NCBI RefSeq assembly: GCF_025370775.1
Contig: NZ_JAMXEX010000006.1
Span: 1 to 64,000 of the forward strand
Source of the DNA: Ancylothrix sp. D3o
Lineage (GTDB): Bacteria; Cyanobacteriota; Cyanobacteriia; Cyanobacteriales; Oscillatoriaceae
DNA: 64,000 bases
Direction of reading: 5' to 3'
Made by a program: the position numbers and the translations under genes. This document shows, piece by piece, positions 63,806 to 64,000 of the stretch. Position 1 is the first letter of the stretch. Every line of letters begins with the position of its first letter. The notes beneath the pieces were generated by a model. That model made no database searches, had not been told where the DNA came from, and worked only from the letters and a program-made list of their open reading frames with translations.

Positions 63806-64000
63806 AAAGTGAAATATTTTTTTTGTATTGCTGAATGGATAGGTGCCAAAGCAAGCAAAAAACGCTTTGCTGCAACGGATAATGAGAAGGAAGTTTAGCA
63901 ACTTTGTAGCTGTTTTATTGACAAAATTGCACTTACTCTGGCTCTCATTTACCAACACTACTACAAGATGCCCAAAGGGAAACGCTTAACTGAGCAAAAC

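Noticed and set aside
1-64000. tRNA or rRNA genes
   Set aside because: All gaps were scanned by eye for T-loop and acceptor patterns and none was convincing; a covariance search would settle it.

Overview
The window is chromosomal DNA of a cyanobacterium. It carries thf1 (Psb29), ycf34, a CpcT/CpeT-type phycobilin lyase, an SLH-domain iron-uptake porin, a DUF1825 protein and a cyanobacterial sulfate-uptake operon. Many intergenic palindromic and short tandem repeats, and the number of toxin-antitoxin genes, suggest a filamentous Oscillatoriales-like genome; that assignment is inference. By eye I found no HIP1 octamer (GCGATCGC), while CCGGC/GCCGG is very frequent. No tRNA, rRNA, CRISPR array or complete IS element was seen.

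Layout. 0.2-12 kb: nadC, a C39-like peptidase, the porin, a four-gene polar amino-acid ABC transporter read leftwards, a Na+:alanine symporter and lipA. 12-24.5 kb: a response regulator, a Cof-type HAD phosphatase, a DALR protein, a Crp/Fnr regulator overlapping a NUDIX hydrolase, DUF427, ycf34, a CCA-type nucleotidyltransferase, a KGG-repeat protein, a renalase-like flavoprotein, a YaaW protein, an O-antigen-ligase-like protein, and a J-domain/DUF3143 pair. 24.5-28.4 kb: the leftward lysA-cdaA-uppS set and divergent rimI. 28.5-38.0 kb: an accessory island holding a type I restriction-modification system whose hsdM and hsdS are separated by three stacked toxin-antitoxin blocks, then hsdR and a pair of unknown small genes. 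38.2-47 kb: clpC, lepB, DUF1825, a class A penicillin-binding protein, tyrS, pyrF and a small secreted protein. 47-52 kb: a second accessory stretch with a Tat-signal protein of unknown family, a VapBC-type pair and an SDR-dioxygenase fusion. 52-58 kb: cysA-cysW-cysT, a 53-residue membrane protein, a NIL-domain protein and sbpA, facing a Crp-family regulator. 58-64 kb: family-4 uracil-DNA glycosylase, a phosphoribosyltransferase, VOC protein, thf1, cpcT-like, a STAS protein and hemF.

The most interesting part is the island between rimI and clpC. The last 70-130 bases of hsdM recur three more times, before parD2-parE, before mntA-hepT, and directly before hsdS. The last copy overlaps the hsdS start, as an intact hsdM end would. 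Both parD genes begin exactly 45 nt after an hsdM-tail stop codon. The simplest reading is that the hsdM 3' end is a recombination site at which toxin-antitoxin cassettes were stacked into the operon while an in-frame tail was kept before the next gene.

Other leads: a possible Yfr1 sRNA pairing site over the porin ribosome-binding site, a strong promoter with no gene behind it at 13.84 kb, a coding remnant at 11.8-12.0 kb, and the unassigned Tat-signal protein with a long glycine-rich hydrophobic domain.
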